DNA of 31,198 bases from IMG/VR virus record IMGVR_UViG_3300024518_002925, positions 1-31,198 of that record; one strand, given 5' to 3'. Both the position numbers and the translations under genes were made by a program. Shown in pieces: positions 21,435 through 28,325 of this stretch. Numbering within the stretch: position 1 is the stretch's first letter; each line of letters opens with the position of its first letter. The notes under the pieces were generated by a model. The model ran no database searches, was not told the origin of the DNA, and worked only from the letters and a program-made list of their open reading frames with translations. The DNA comes from a virus.

Positions 21435-21779
21435 TTATTGGGCATGATACAAAAGCAATCTAATTGCATAATACTCAGGATTGGCCAATAATCCAACGAT
21501 GCTAACGGCAAACCCGAAGGCAATTCCCGCCGAAATAGCACTACCCACAACCCCAAAGATCGCTCCCATGTCATGTAATCCGCGGTAATTTTCTTCGTGT
21601 AATTCATTTTGGTGTTTTGCAACTTTCGCCAAAACATATGCTAATGCACTGCACACCGCAATCACTATTGCATACTGCCATGCTTGAATCATCACCTGTT
21701 TCATTGCAATGCGCCAAACTTCAGGCGCAGCTTCCTCGACGAATTGTACCAATTGAGTTAAAACGTCTTGCAATTCCAT
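21435..21779 (-). CDS. Multi-pass membrane protein of unknown function
   Basis: A 114-residue protein starting MELQDVLTQLVQFVEEA with an acidic amphipathic N-terminus and three candidate membrane helices (WQYAIVIAVCSALAYVLAKV; MGAIFGVVGSAISAGIAFG; VSIVGLLANPEYYAI). GGGAGG precedes the start. It could be a second holin-like or superinfection-exclusion protein, but nothing in the sequence decides this. Confidence 0.55.
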   Translation of the reverse strand: MELQDVLTQLVQFVEEAAPEVWRIAMKQVMIQAWQYAIVIAVCSALAYVLAKVAKHQNELHEENYRGLHDMGAIFGVVGSAISAGIAFGFAVSIVGLLANPEYYAIRLLLYHAQ

Positions 21780-21855
21780 CGTGCCTCCCATCTAAGATAA
21801 TTAGACCGCGATCCCCTCCCAGCCCCCGGCGGCGGCTCGCCAGGCGGGGTGTCTG

Positions 21856-22140
21856 CTAGGCTTCACCTTCGATTAGCTCGCAACCCGGCCATACCTCCCG
21901 CCGGTATTTGATTAGTTCCTCGATGATAAACCCGAGAGTGTCTGGCGATTTGAACCGCATGATCATCGGGAGTTCTTCAAGACTGGGTATGATATTGACC
22001 AAGTGCACCTGCTCCGGCGGCTCCTTAGCCTCGGTATCAGGACACCAGGCGGCTATGTGTATTTCCGGTTCGCCCAGTGATGACAGGACTGCGCCTGCGG
22101 GCGTTGTACTTCGAGTAACTTTCCCTCTTGCTTTTACCAT
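21856..22140 (-). CDS. Hypothetical protein
   Basis: A 94-residue protein starting MVKARGKVTRSTTPAG; the start has AAGGAGA 8 bases upstream. A strand-rich first half (EIHIAAWCPD, QVHLVNIIP) is followed by a helix (LGFIIEELIKYRREV). No family recognised. Confidence 0.55.
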   Translation of the reverse strand: MVKARGKVTRSTTPAGAVLSSLGEPEIHIAAWCPDTEAKEPPEQVHLVNIIPSLEELPMIMRFKSPDTLGFIIEELIKYRREVWPGCELIEGEA

Positions 22141-22226
22141 TTGCAGTCTCCTTTTGGCTGCCATATTTTGAGGTATGGAATTGGATTAAGCAGAAAACAC
22201 AAAGCATATAAAGCTGCTATTGACTC

Positions 22227-22820
22227 CTACTTGAAGTAATCCGCCACTTCGCTCAAGCTGATGGGTCTATAATCACCAAATAATCTATAGATGTTATCAA
22301 CCCCAACGTCTACAGCTTTCCCATCGCTTTGATGATTCGAATGGCAGTGGCCAAAACAATGCCATGCGCCGTAATGCTTCCGATCCCATACGGCCATCGG
22401 ATAATGGCAAAGAGTAACCGCCAAAGGATATCTCTCGTTGCCAAGTTGCGGTATCTCTAAAACCACCATCGGCGGCAATAGCTCAACCTCGAACCCGCTG
22501 GCTGATCTTAGCGGCTCGGCATGTTTGTCCAGGCTTTTTAGCCAAAAGCGATCATGATGCCAAGGATTAGTCAGGATTTTGATATTGCCGTTTAGCCTGG
22601 CGAAGTATCGGCGGACGGGAGCATAGCCGGATAAGGAAAAATCGCCCAGATGGATGACTATATCCGTCGGCATTATGCGCTCATTCCAGTTGTCGATCAG
22701 AGCGTTGTCCATCTTCTCCGAATCAGGAAAGGGTCGATTTGTAAAGCCTATGATATTCGAGTGTCCGAAATGATGGTCGGCTGTTAGAAATACGTTATTT
22801 AGATCTCCGGTGATTTGCAT
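22227..22820 (-). CDS. Calcineurin-like metallophosphoesterase
   Basis: A 197-residue protein with the metal-binding blocks in order: FLTADHHFGH (D15, H17), IHLGDFS (D60), NPWHHD (88-90, replacing the usual GNHD), LCHYP (H139) and FGHCH (H158, H160). The fold hydrolyses phosphomono- or diesters with two metals; phage members of this compact type are common and their substrates mostly unknown. The change of GNHD to NPWHHD keeps the key His. It lies in a stretch of small accessory genes between replication and lysis. Confidence 0.85.
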   Translation of the reverse strand: MQITGDLNNVFLTADHHFGHSNIIGFTNRPFPDSEKMDNALIDNWNERIMPTDIVIHLGDFSLSGYAPVRRYFARLNGNIKILTNPWHHDRFWLKSLDKHAEPLRSASGFEVELLPPMVVLEIPQLGNERYPLAVTLCHYPMAVWDRKHYGAWHCFGHCHSNHQSDGKAVDVGVDNIYRLFGDYRPISLSEVADYFK

Positions 22821-22869
22821 AATGCTCCTTTCCCGCGCCGGGCGGGGTTGTCTGCCTCAGGCCGGTTAC

Positions 22870-22989
22870 TCAAAACGGCGGTGGGTAATTCTTCGCCCTC
22901 GCCTGGCGCTGAGATGCCGATTGCGGCCTCTGCCACCAACGAACCAGCGGAGCGAAGATGCGCCACCAAATCAATGATACCTTGTCCAT
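22870..22989 (-). CDS. Small 39-residue Trp-rich protein
   Basis: MDKVSLIWWRIFAPLVRWWQ and 19 more residues to a TGA, with GGGAGGA 7 bases before the ATG. It starts 14 bases after the stop of the preceding gene. The first half is an amphipathic Trp-rich helix that could sit on a membrane. No family recognised. Confidence 0.5.
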   Translation of the reverse strand: MDKVSLIWWRIFAPLVRWWQRPQSASQRQARAKNYPPPF

Positions 22990-23002
22990 AATTTAATCCT
23001 CC

Positions 23003-23215
23003 CTACTTCAACGTGTGAAATAATCCCGCCGTCCCAAACCCCCACGGCGGCCCGATCTGTCTCCATTGCGGCTTGCCCATCGTCTCAAACCCCTCCCCCA
23101 TTTCGCCTTGCTTCTGGGAGCCAGCGGGTTGGCCGAAGGGGGCCGTCAGTATCTCGGTCTGCGGCGGCGCTTGCATTGGTTTCTTGGTTTTTGTATTGTA
23201 CTTCGCTACTCGCAT
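23003..23215 (-). CDS. Hypothetical small protein
   Basis: A 70-residue protein, MRVAKYNTKTKKPMQAPPQT, Pro/Gly/Gln-rich and probably largely disordered, ending WGFGTAGLFHTLK. CAGGAG lies 6-7 bases upstream within the palindrome CCTGTACAGG. No family recognised. Confidence 0.5.
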   Translation of the reverse strand: MRVAKYNTKTKKPMQAPPQTEILTAPFGQPAGSQKQGEMGEGFETMGKPQWRQIGPPWGFGTAGLFHTLK

Positions 23216-23241
23216 ACTAAACTCCTGTACAGGTGTCGATG

Positions 23242-23664
23242 TCAGTAATATCGCTCTCCCGTCGGCGGCGCCACTCCCTCCGGCAGCGGGTAGACATTAC
23301 CATCCGGGTCGGGCGCGTCGTCGTCAAACTCGCTGAGAACCGGGGCCTGGAAATGCTTAAGTGACTCCGTTGAAATCCCGTAGCCTACGCCAACAAATAG
23401 CAAGGCCACGCCGCCAGTTGTCGTAAAGCCGATACCGGAGGCGCTGGGCTTTACGCTGTCGGGTCGGGCGGCGAATGCAGAAGTGCCGCCGCCGGGGTGA
23501 AAAATGATGATATACGCCGTCTCGATGCCCTGCAAGCTCGGCGGGTTCAGTTCCCAGGTGGCAAGCGGGGCGGCGCGGGCGTTGGCCTTGACCGAGATCG
23601 CTAGAACCGAGATCACAAGCAGAGCTATGCACAATCCTAGATTAATCCATGCGCCTTTGTTCAT
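23242..23664 (-). CDS. Membrane protein of unknown function
   Basis: A 140-residue protein starting MNKGAWINLGLCIALLVISV: an N-terminal membrane helix, an outside domain of about 50 residues (AYIIIFHPGGGTSAF), a second hydrophobic helix (GGVALLFVGVGYGIS, about 82-96) and an acidic Pro-rich tail. The start overlaps the upstream stop by ATGA. No family recognised. Confidence 0.55.
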   Translation of the reverse strand: MNKGAWINLGLCIALLVISVLAISVKANARAAPLATWELNPPSLQGIETAYIIIFHPGGGTSAFAARPDSVKPSASGIGFTTTGGVALLFVGVGYGISTESLKHFQAPVLSEFDDDAPDPDGNVYPLPEGVAPPTGERYY

Positions 23665-24056
23665 CGGCGGGCCTCCTGGCTGGCAAAGAGGCCAATCCAT
23701 TGGACATCAGGATTTTCCTCGATACATTTCTTCGCCGCCATACATATTGCCTCAGCTGGGTTTTTTGCCCTCGCAAACCACAGCGGGCGGCTATCAGTGG
23801 TGCCGTGAAAGTCAAAACTTGCGCCCCAATAATAACGGGTTTTCTCCCACGATTCGGGATCTGTCACCGATCGAAAGGTGTCCGTTGGTGCGAAGGGGCT
23901 GGTAAGCTTCAGCCAAAAGCCGCGCTCCCCCATTGCGTCGACAATAATTTCGGCGGCGATGAGGTTGCCAGAGTACTCCGGCCACAAATCGGTGTCGTTT
24001 AGCTGACTGTCCAAACCGAGGGCTTTACCTATTTCTGCGTCTAACTTGGCGCTCAT
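23661..24056 (-). CDS. Phage ABA-sandwich-like protein
   Basis: A 131-residue protein starting MSAKLDAEIGKALGLD (24056), with AGGAGA 7 bases upstream; an upstream ATG at 24098 overlaps the previous stop. The pattern YSGNLIAAEIIVDAMGERGF, then strands around a central WGASFDFHG, then AEAICMAAKKCIEE follows the ABA-sandwich domain like the protein at 5412-5810. Function of the family is unknown. Confidence 0.55.
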   Translation of the reverse strand: MSAKLDAEIGKALGLDSQLNDTDLWPEYSGNLIAAEIIVDAMGERGFWLKLTSPFAPTDTFRSVTDPESWEKTRYYWGASFDFHGTTDSRPLWFARAKNPAEAICMAAKKCIEENPDVQWIGLFASQEARR

Positions 24057-24090
24057 ATGATTTTCTCCTGGCTGGCGAATAAAGCTCATG

Positions 24091-24717
24091 TTAGCCATCA
24101 GTTACCTCCGGCAACAGCACCCGCCCGAACCGCCCGAACTCCCGCTTGAATAGTTCCAAGTCCGGCCCGAAGTACCACAGCGCCGAGGCGGTCTTTGCTG
24201 AATTATCCTTATCCGACTGATATGCGGCGGGGCGGATATGTTCAATGCACTTATCTGTAATACAGACCGGCCAATCTCGCCACATTCCGCTAAACCACTC
24301 GTAACCAACGGCTGCGCGGGTTTCGGCCATAGCCCGCCTGATATTGCCTTTCAGGTGTTGACCCTCCAGATAACGCAGCCAAATTTCTTGACGGGAGCGA
24401 TTGCCAACCTTTCCATACGGCGGATTGAGCCAGACGTTGCCGTACCATTGCCACCGGAGACCGTTATCCTCGATGGTGTAAATTTTCCTGGCTCTCACCG
24501 TCTCGTTTGCCTCCTCCGTCGATGCCGGGTCGAGGTCGATGCCGCCAAGTACGCGGCGGGCGGTTTCGATGATCTCGGCCGGCGTGTACCACTCGTTGCT
24601 CTCCGAAGATAGCATGGCGTGGGTGGCCTGGTTGACCATGTTCAGGCGTGGTTCTCCGGCGTGCTTGGTGCGAACCGGGGGGCCGCCGAATAGCTGGCCT
24701 TGCAATGCGTCGGTCAT
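24091..24717 (-). CDS. Phage Dam-like N6-adenine DNA methyltransferase
   Basis: A 208-residue protein matching the phage N-6-adenine methyltransferase family: SNEWYTPAEIIETARRVLGG, IDLDPASTEEAN, the catalytic NVWLNPPYG (NPPY at about residues 98-101) and a C-terminal LWYFGPDLELFKREF. It methylates adenine in short sites, often to escape host restriction. It starts in an ATGA overlap with the membrane DnaD-like gene. With the beta-class enzyme at 16.2-17.6 kb the phage encodes two DNA methylases. Confidence 0.9.
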   Translation of the reverse strand: MTDALQGQLFGGPPVRTKHAGEPRLNMVNQATHAMLSSESNEWYTPAEIIETARRVLGGIDLDPASTEEANETVRARKIYTIEDNGLRWQWYGNVWLNPPYGKVGNRSRQEIWLRYLEGQHLKGNIRRAMAETRAAVGYEWFSGMWRDWPVCITDKCIEHIRPAAYQSDKDNSAKTASALWYFGPDLELFKREFGRFGRVLLPEVTDG

Positions 24718-25103
24718 CGAGACACCTCCCCCGCCGCCGGGCGGGCCGAATACACTAGCTCCAGCGCCCCCGGCTGCTCGATCTTCAGCGTCTCGGCGGC
24801 CTGGGTGATGGCATAGGTGAATACGTCCAGGGCGTTATGGCCGGCCTTGGAGAGATCAACCACGTCGGCGGAGATGGAATCGTATTCGATGCGACCAGGG
24901 AGCGGGGTGATGTTCTGGCGATACATCTCACAGATGACTAACTCCTGGTCAATGGAGTCTGTCGGGGCAGGTTCCGGCGCAGAAGCAGGGGGGGGAGGCT
25001 GGGCCAATCGTATCGTGATATATGATGCGGTAACGAATCCGGCAAGAGTCAAAACAGCCGCTACGAGAATGGTTACATAGATGCTCTCAAGATGTCGCCT
25101 CAT
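24714..25103 (-). CDS. Membrane-anchored paralogue of the initiator's DnaD-like domain
   Basis: A 129-residue protein. Residues 9-31 form a membrane helix (IYVTILVAAVLTLAGFVTAS), followed by a Pro-rich linker (PPPPASAPEPAPTDS). From residue 50 it aligns with the C-terminal part of the initiator at 26398-27333: DQELVICEMYRQNITPLPG versus AQELVILDMYRNNICPAPG, and AGHNALDVFTYAITQA versus AGHDALEVFTYAITQA. The linker DNA is also similar, so the gene arose by duplication of the initiator's 3' half next to a membrane segment. It may tether the replisome to the membrane or act as a competitor; this is inference. Confidence 0.65.
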   Translation of the reverse strand: MRRHLESIYVTILVAAVLTLAGFVTASYITIRLAQPPPPASAPEPAPTDSIDQELVICEMYRQNITPLPGRIEYDSISADVVDLSKAGHNALDVFTYAITQAAETLKIEQPGALELVYSARPAAGEVSR

Positions 25104-25459
25104 GAATTGCCTCTATCAGACTCGACATACTCGAACTCGATCCGCGTAACTATTGTCTGCGGCGCGACCTTCATTTCATTGCAGAAGAAATCAATAAATG
25201 TCCACTTCTCCATACCCGGAAACCCCTCGCGCTCTACATCGGCACGTGTGATCTTACAAAGCTGCTCCCTCCCCACGTCGGTGACTCTGATTTGTCCCAG
25301 CTTGACAATCTTTTCACCCTTTTTCAGCCCCTGGCACTTTTCGCAGCCGTTGAGGATGTCGCCTACCTTCAAAAACTCCCACCCAAGGCGACGGGTCACG
25401 GTTTTCGTCTGACGGAGGAATTGTTCGGTGGTCAGCATAAAGCTCATGTTTCTAGCCAT
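25100..25459 (-). CDS. ASCH-domain-like protein
   Basis: About 119 residues from MARNMSFMLTTEQFLRQTKT (25459) or four residues shorter from MSFML (25447). The sequence TVTRRLGWEFLKVGDIL, CEKCQGLKKGEKIVKLGQI, LCKITRADVEREGFPGM and a final TRIEFEYVE follows the small ASCH domains seen in phages, a fold related to PUA and thought to bind RNA or nucleotides. The start overlaps the upstream stop by 8 bases. The true function in phages is unknown. Confidence 0.65.
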   Translation of the reverse strand: MARNMSFMLTTEQFLRQTKTVTRRLGWEFLKVGDILNGCEKCQGLKKGEKIVKLGQIRVTDVGREQLCKITRADVEREGFPGMEKWTFIDFFCNEMKVAPQTIVTRIEFEYVESDRGNS

Positions 25460-26483
25460 CAGACCCCACCTCCCGCCGCTGCTCCGGGCGCTCGTCGGGC
25501 GCGGTATTGATAACCGTCGTGAACCAGCCCTCGCCCAGCCGTGAATTGATCGCCGGCAAACCAAGTCCCTGAATCGGCTCATTCCCGATTAACACGGTCA
25601 ACCCCGTCCGGTTCTTAGCAATCCGGTAGCGATCATTGAACCACTTATGCAGTAGGTGTAAGGTGTGTTCTGTAGCCCGGTTCTTGGCGTCGCTAAAATC
25701 AAACTCGTCAACGATCACAACCGGCGCGGTCGCAATCATCTTGTATCGCTGGTCGGTCGTTGGGCCTTCATTTGCCGGATCGTAGCTGGCCACGATAAAG
25801 CCGATAAGCTCAACCAGGTTGATATACATCGCCGGGCCTTTCCCGGCTTGGTTGATGCCGTTACATATCGCCTGCCCCGCTGTAGTTTTGCCGTTACCGT
25901 TTGGTCCCAAGAAATATACAATCCCGAAATCGTAAGGGTTAGCCATGACCTCGCGGGCCACTCTGAGCATTTCCCGGTTGCTGCGCTGGACTTTGATGGG
26001 GTTGCCGTCTTCGTCGCAGTTATAGTGAAGCTCTGCAAAGTTGAGAATATCGTGGCGTTCCTTGAGGTCGTCCAGGGTGACGGACAACTCGCTCTCATTC
26101 AAGTTCGAGAGGATGGATAGCTGCCGGAGTCGGTCAGGGTTGTGACACGGATCGGGGCAAGCGGTAGGCTTGCCGAAGCCGGGATCATCCGTCGAGGCGT
26201 CAGGGTTGGCCCGCAGCATCCCAGCGCCGCCGCACTGGGGGCAGCCGTCGCCGGGGCTGATGGGTCGGCGGGCCAAGGCGGTAGTGGTCGGCGCGGCGTA
26301 CTGAGCGTCGAGTTTGGCGCGGGCGGCCTCCATCTCTTCGGGCGTAAATCTGAGACGGGCCGGGGTGACACGGCGGGCCAGGTCGAAGGGGCCGGGGCTA
26401 ATAGGTGACTTGGCCGGCGAGGTTGACGGGTTGCGGTTGCCGTTTGGGGGTGCGCTGGGTTTTGCCGTTGGGTGAGTGTCCAT
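25452..26483 (-). CDS. DnaC-like helicase loader (AAA+ ATPase)
   Basis: A 343-residue protein starting MDTHPTAKPSAPP, with GGAGG 8 bases upstream; it begins 86 bases inside the initiator gene. Residues 1-80 are Pro-rich and flexible; a Cys pair CPQCGG (81-86), with further Cys at about 109 and 113, suggests a zinc-binding N-terminal domain as in many DnaC/DnaI-type loaders. The AAA+ core has Walker A GPNGNGKT (193-200), Walker B VVIVDEFD (255-262) and LIGNEP as sensor. It delivers the host replicative helicase to the origin together with the O-like initiator. Function by family and by position is well supported. Confidence 0.85.
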   Translation of the reverse strand: MDTHPTAKPSAPPNGNRNPSTSPAKSPISPGPFDLARRVTPARLRFTPEEMEAARAKLDAQYAAPTTTALARRPISPGDGCPQCGGAGMLRANPDASTDDPGFGKPTACPDPCHNPDRLRQLSILSNLNESELSVTLDDLKERHDILNFAELHYNCDEDGNPIKVQRSNREMLRVAREVMANPYDFGIVYFLGPNGNGKTTAGQAICNGINQAGKGPAMYINLVELIGFIVASYDPANEGPTTDQRYKMIATAPVVIVDEFDFSDAKNRATEHTLHLLHKWFNDRYRIAKNRTGLTVLIGNEPIQGLGLPAINSRLGEGWFTTVINTAPDERPEQRREVGSDG

Positions 26484-27333
26484 TTGTCGGGCCTCCGTTT
26501 CGTTTTGATTTCGCCTGGTACTTCTGGATATAAGCCGCCAGGGGCATGTTGCTATCTCTAACGTTCTTGACAATCGCTTGAATATACTTTAATCGGCGGG
26601 CGTTACTCATTACGGCCTGAGTTATCGCGTAGGTGAATACCTCCAAGGCGTCGTGTCCTGCCTGGGATAGATCGGTGATGTCTGAAACGATGTGATCTAT
26701 CTCGATGCTGCCGGGGGCTGGGCAGATGTTGTTACGGTACATGTCGAGGATGACTAACTCCTGGGCGATGGGGTCTATTGGGGCGGGTTTCGGCGCAGAA
26801 GCAGGGGCGGGAGGCTGGGGGCTTTGGCTATGCGCAGGGCGCGGGGTTGGGGCGGGGGAAGTTTCTTCTTTTTCTTTCTTTAAAGTTGTTTTAGTAGTTG
26901 TTTCTTTTGTGTTTACACTTTCTGTACTACGACGTTGTACACGTTTTGTACCAGGTCGCCGTACAGTTTTTGTACTGCTATGTAGTACACTTTCTGTACT
27001 ACGTGTAGTCAACACATCTATCTCATAATCCCGATTTAACCCATACGAGAACGCTATTGTCGGATCGCTGGCAACGTAGGTTAAAATCAGCCCCATGTTG
27101 TCGAGTGTTTCTAGTGCCTTTCTCACGGTGGTATTGCTACCTATCCCAGTCCCCTTTCTTATCTGGCTGAACGCTAACTCGTCCCGGTTTTTGTGCCAGC
27201 CCTTTGTCTTTCTAATTATGAACGATAGCACCTTCCAGGCGCTGCCGTTGAGCTTCGGCATAATTTCATCGAGAGCGATGTTGTTAAACTCTGTATATCC
27301 TCCCTGGTTTTCAAAGGGTTTATGCTTCGTCAT
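26398..27333 (-). CDS. O-like replication initiator with DnaD-like C-terminal domain
   Basis: A 311-residue protein. Residues 10-95 form a winged helix of the phage replication protein O type (TEFNNIALDEIMPKLNGSAW, IIRKTKGWHKNRDELAFSQI, TVRKALETLDNMGLI). Residues 111-142 are four 8-residue repeats (RSTESVLH, SSTKTVRR, PGTKRVQR, RSTESVNT) encoded by 24-bp DNA iterons. After a Pro-rich linker, residues 185-262 (VFTYAITQAVMSNARRLKYI, QAIVKN) resemble a DnaD C-terminal domain. As in lambda O, the initiator probably binds iterons inside its own gene and recruits the loader encoded next. The start shares one base with the HNH stop (TAATG). Confidence 0.85.
   Translation of the reverse strand: MTKHKPFENQGGYTEFNNIALDEIMPKLNGSAWKVLSFIIRKTKGWHKNRDELAFSQIRKGTGIGSNTTVRKALETLDNMGLILTYVASDPTIAFSYGLNRDYEIDVLTTRSTESVLHSSTKTVRRPGTKRVQRRSTESVNTKETTTKTTLKKEKEETSPAPTPRPAHSQSPQPPAPASAPKPAPIDPIAQELVILDMYRNNICPAPGSIEIDHIVSDITDLSQAGHDALEVFTYAITQAVMSNARRLKYIQAIVKNVRDSNMPLAAYIQKYQAKSKRNGGPTNGHSPNGKTQRTPKRQPQPVNLAGQVTY
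26915..27010. repeat. Four tandem 24-bp iterons; candidate replication origin
   Basis: Units at 26915, 26939, 26963 and 26987, each beginning ACA(C/G)TTT and containing TGTAC (ACACTTTCTGTACTACG in units 1 and 4). Around unit 4 is the palindrome GTAGTAC-ACTTTCT-GTACTAC. An A/T-rich stretch (26868-26914, runs of T on the plus strand) adjoins, as in lambdoid origins. They lie inside the initiator gene, so this is the likely ori. Confidence 0.8.
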
Positions 27334-27851
27334 TATTGGACCTCATCTATGTTGGCGGCGTACTCATCTTCGAGTACCCGGTTAATGAAACAATTGACCC
27401 GCTGCCGATCCGCCGGGCTTATAAGCATATAGGCATTAACTAGCCTATTCATCCCGGCGACTTCGGACAAGCGGGCGTAATACCCCGGATCGCTCTCTGA
27501 GCGGGGGTCAATGACCCGATGGACAATCGTCGCCGGGATCGCTTCATTTTGCCTATATTCGGGGTCAATAGGGGGAATGGCATAGCCTCGCTTGTATCCA
27601 GCCGGGTATGGCTCAGAAACCGCGCTTTCAGGATACATTGTGAGGATCATCCCGGCTTCTTCTGGCGTCCTGGCTCCCTTACGAGAATTGCAAGGACGGC
27701 AAGCCCAGGCCAGATTGTCAGGGTTGTGACTTCCGTCTTGAAACTGGGGTATAATGTGGTCGATGGTATCGGCATTGCCGCCGCAGTAGGCGCAGCGATG
27801 ATCCTCTCGTTTGACAACCTTAACGTCATCTGATACAATCTTATCAGTCAT
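27333..27851 (-). CDS. HNH endonuclease
   Basis: A 172-residue protein. The HNH domain sits near the N-terminus: REDHRCAYCGG, then TIDHIIPQFQDGSHNPDNLA with the His pair and Asn, then WACRPCNSRKGARTPEE completing the zinc-binding Cys set, an McrA-type order. The C-terminal 100 residues are helical and not recognised. It begins after an SD hairpin (27854-27868), with AGGAGG 6 bases before the ATG, and overlaps the upstream frame by ATGA. Its first codons carry DDVKVVK, a short stretch shared at DNA level with two other genes. Probably a homing endonuclease or packaging-associated nuclease; its distance from TerL favours homing. Confidence 0.85.
   Translation of the reverse strand: MTDKIVSDDVKVVKREDHRCAYCGGNADTIDHIIPQFQDGSHNPDNLAWACRPCNSRKGARTPEEAGMILTMYPESAVSEPYPAGYKRGYAIPPIDPEYRQNEAIPATIVHRVIDPRSESDPGYYARLSEVAGMNRLVNAYMLISPADRQRVNCFINRVLEDEYAANIDEVQ
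27811..27839 (+). promoter_or_regulatory. Plus-strand promoter facing the structured locus
   Basis: TTGACA (27811-27816), 17 bases, TACAAT (27834-27839). The sequence TTGACAACCTTAACGTCATC recurs at 28706 and, with one change, at 29506. It lies within the first codons of the HNH gene on the opposite strand. Expected start near 27846, giving RNA antisense to the HNH leader. Confidence 0.6.
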
Positions 27852-27913
27852 AGCGTACCTCCTGTACGTTGTGCTGTTGGCCCAAAGCGCCCGGTTCCCG
27901 CCGGACGTTTTTT
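27846..27913 (+). ncRNA. Candidate 68-nt antisense RNA over the HNH ribosome binding site
   Basis: From the promoter above, the plus strand contains hairpin I CGTAC-CTCCT-GTACG (27854-27868), whose loop is complementary to the Shine-Dalgarno of the HNH mRNA, then a terminator hairpin (27884-27911: AAAGCG.CCGG pairing with CCGG.CGTTTT, one mismatch) and T6 at 27908-27913. The layout matches the 29541-29612 copy. Confidence 0.5.
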
Positions 27914-28123
27914 GTTTGTGGCCTGGTTTATGAAATTGAAAAGCCCCGCCGAGCTAACTCCCATCTCTGACACGAAAAGGGCGTCGGTCGCTCCGCGAGG
28001 CTTAGTCCACAGTTTATAGGTTTGTTCCAATAACGCAAAAATGCGAGTTGCGCCGACTCGGTCAATCCTTTTCGTGTCACTAGATATTATACCCGAAATC
28101 GTGGGAAAGTCAAAATCACTCAT
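27848..28123 (-). CDS. Possible 91-residue protein overlapping the structured leader
   Basis: Frame MSDFDFPTISGIISSDTKRI to ...RTGGTL, exactly bridging the stop of the upstream gene (8-base overlap) and the HNH start (ATGA). It shares TISGIIS near the start and a VSxAxLFNxI pattern near the end with the frame at 29536-29838, so both may be real small proteins. However, the same DNA holds a promoter, long helices and an SD hairpin. Coding and RNA functions may coexist; which is primary is not decided by sequence alone. Confidence 0.4.
   Translation of the reverse strand: MSDFDFPTISGIISSDTKRIDRVGATRIFALLEQTYKLWTKPRGATDALFVSEMGVSSAGLFNFINQATNKKRPAGTGRFGPTAQRTGGTL
27939..28079 (-). ncRNA. Structured RNA with interleaved helices and terminator, upstream of HNH gene
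   Basis: H1: TGACACGAAAAGG (28079-28067) pairs perfectly with CCTTTTCGTGTCA (27980-27968), 13 bp. H2: AAGCCTCGCGGAGC (28003-27990) pairs with GCTCGGCGGGGCTT (27954-27941), 13 of 14 positions with one G-U, ending in TTTT. Strands interleave H1-H2-H1-H2. Joining segments are 63, 9 and 13 nt, close to the plus-strand copy (56, 10, 13). H1 starts 6 bases after TATAAT. Inside are a CGCA/TGCG hairpin and GTCGG/CCGAC. Probably a pseudoknotted attenuator. Confidence 0.55.
28086..28113 (-). promoter_or_regulatory. Sigma70-like promoter of the structured locus
   Basis: TTGACT (28113-28108), 16 bases, TATAAT (28091-28086). The segment CCACGATTTCGGGTATAATA is identical at 29798-29817. It lies in the first codons of the 27848-28123 frame. 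Confidence 0.65.
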
Positions 28124-28325
28124 CGGTTTCCGCCTCCGGCAGTTGATAGGCCGGATCGTTCAACTCGTCTAGCAACCTTGCTATCTCGTTTCGCATGGCA
28201 TCCTTGAACGCATGAAGCCTGATATACATCACGTCGAGGTCATTCACCTTATCGACGCAGAACGTCTCCGGTACCCCGTCGTCGTCGAGTTGTAGGTAAA
28301 TTCGGTCAGGGGGTTTAACTGTCAT
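28116..28325 (-). CDS. Hypothetical small protein
   Basis: A 69-residue acidic protein starting MTVKPPDRIYLQLDDDGVPE, with ARLLDELNDPAYQLPEAETD at the end. It starts 11 bases inside the end of the upstream gene. The C-terminal EAETDE and following junction resemble the end of the gene at 30901-31198. No family recognised. Confidence 0.5.
   Translation of the reverse strand: MTVKPPDRIYLQLDDDGVPETFCVDKVNDLDVMYIRLHAFKDAMRNEIARLLDELNDPAYQLPEAETDE

Noticed and set aside
27750-27756. Plus-strand TATAAT inside the HNH gene
   Set aside because: No -35 hexamer at a suitable distance; explained by coding sequence.
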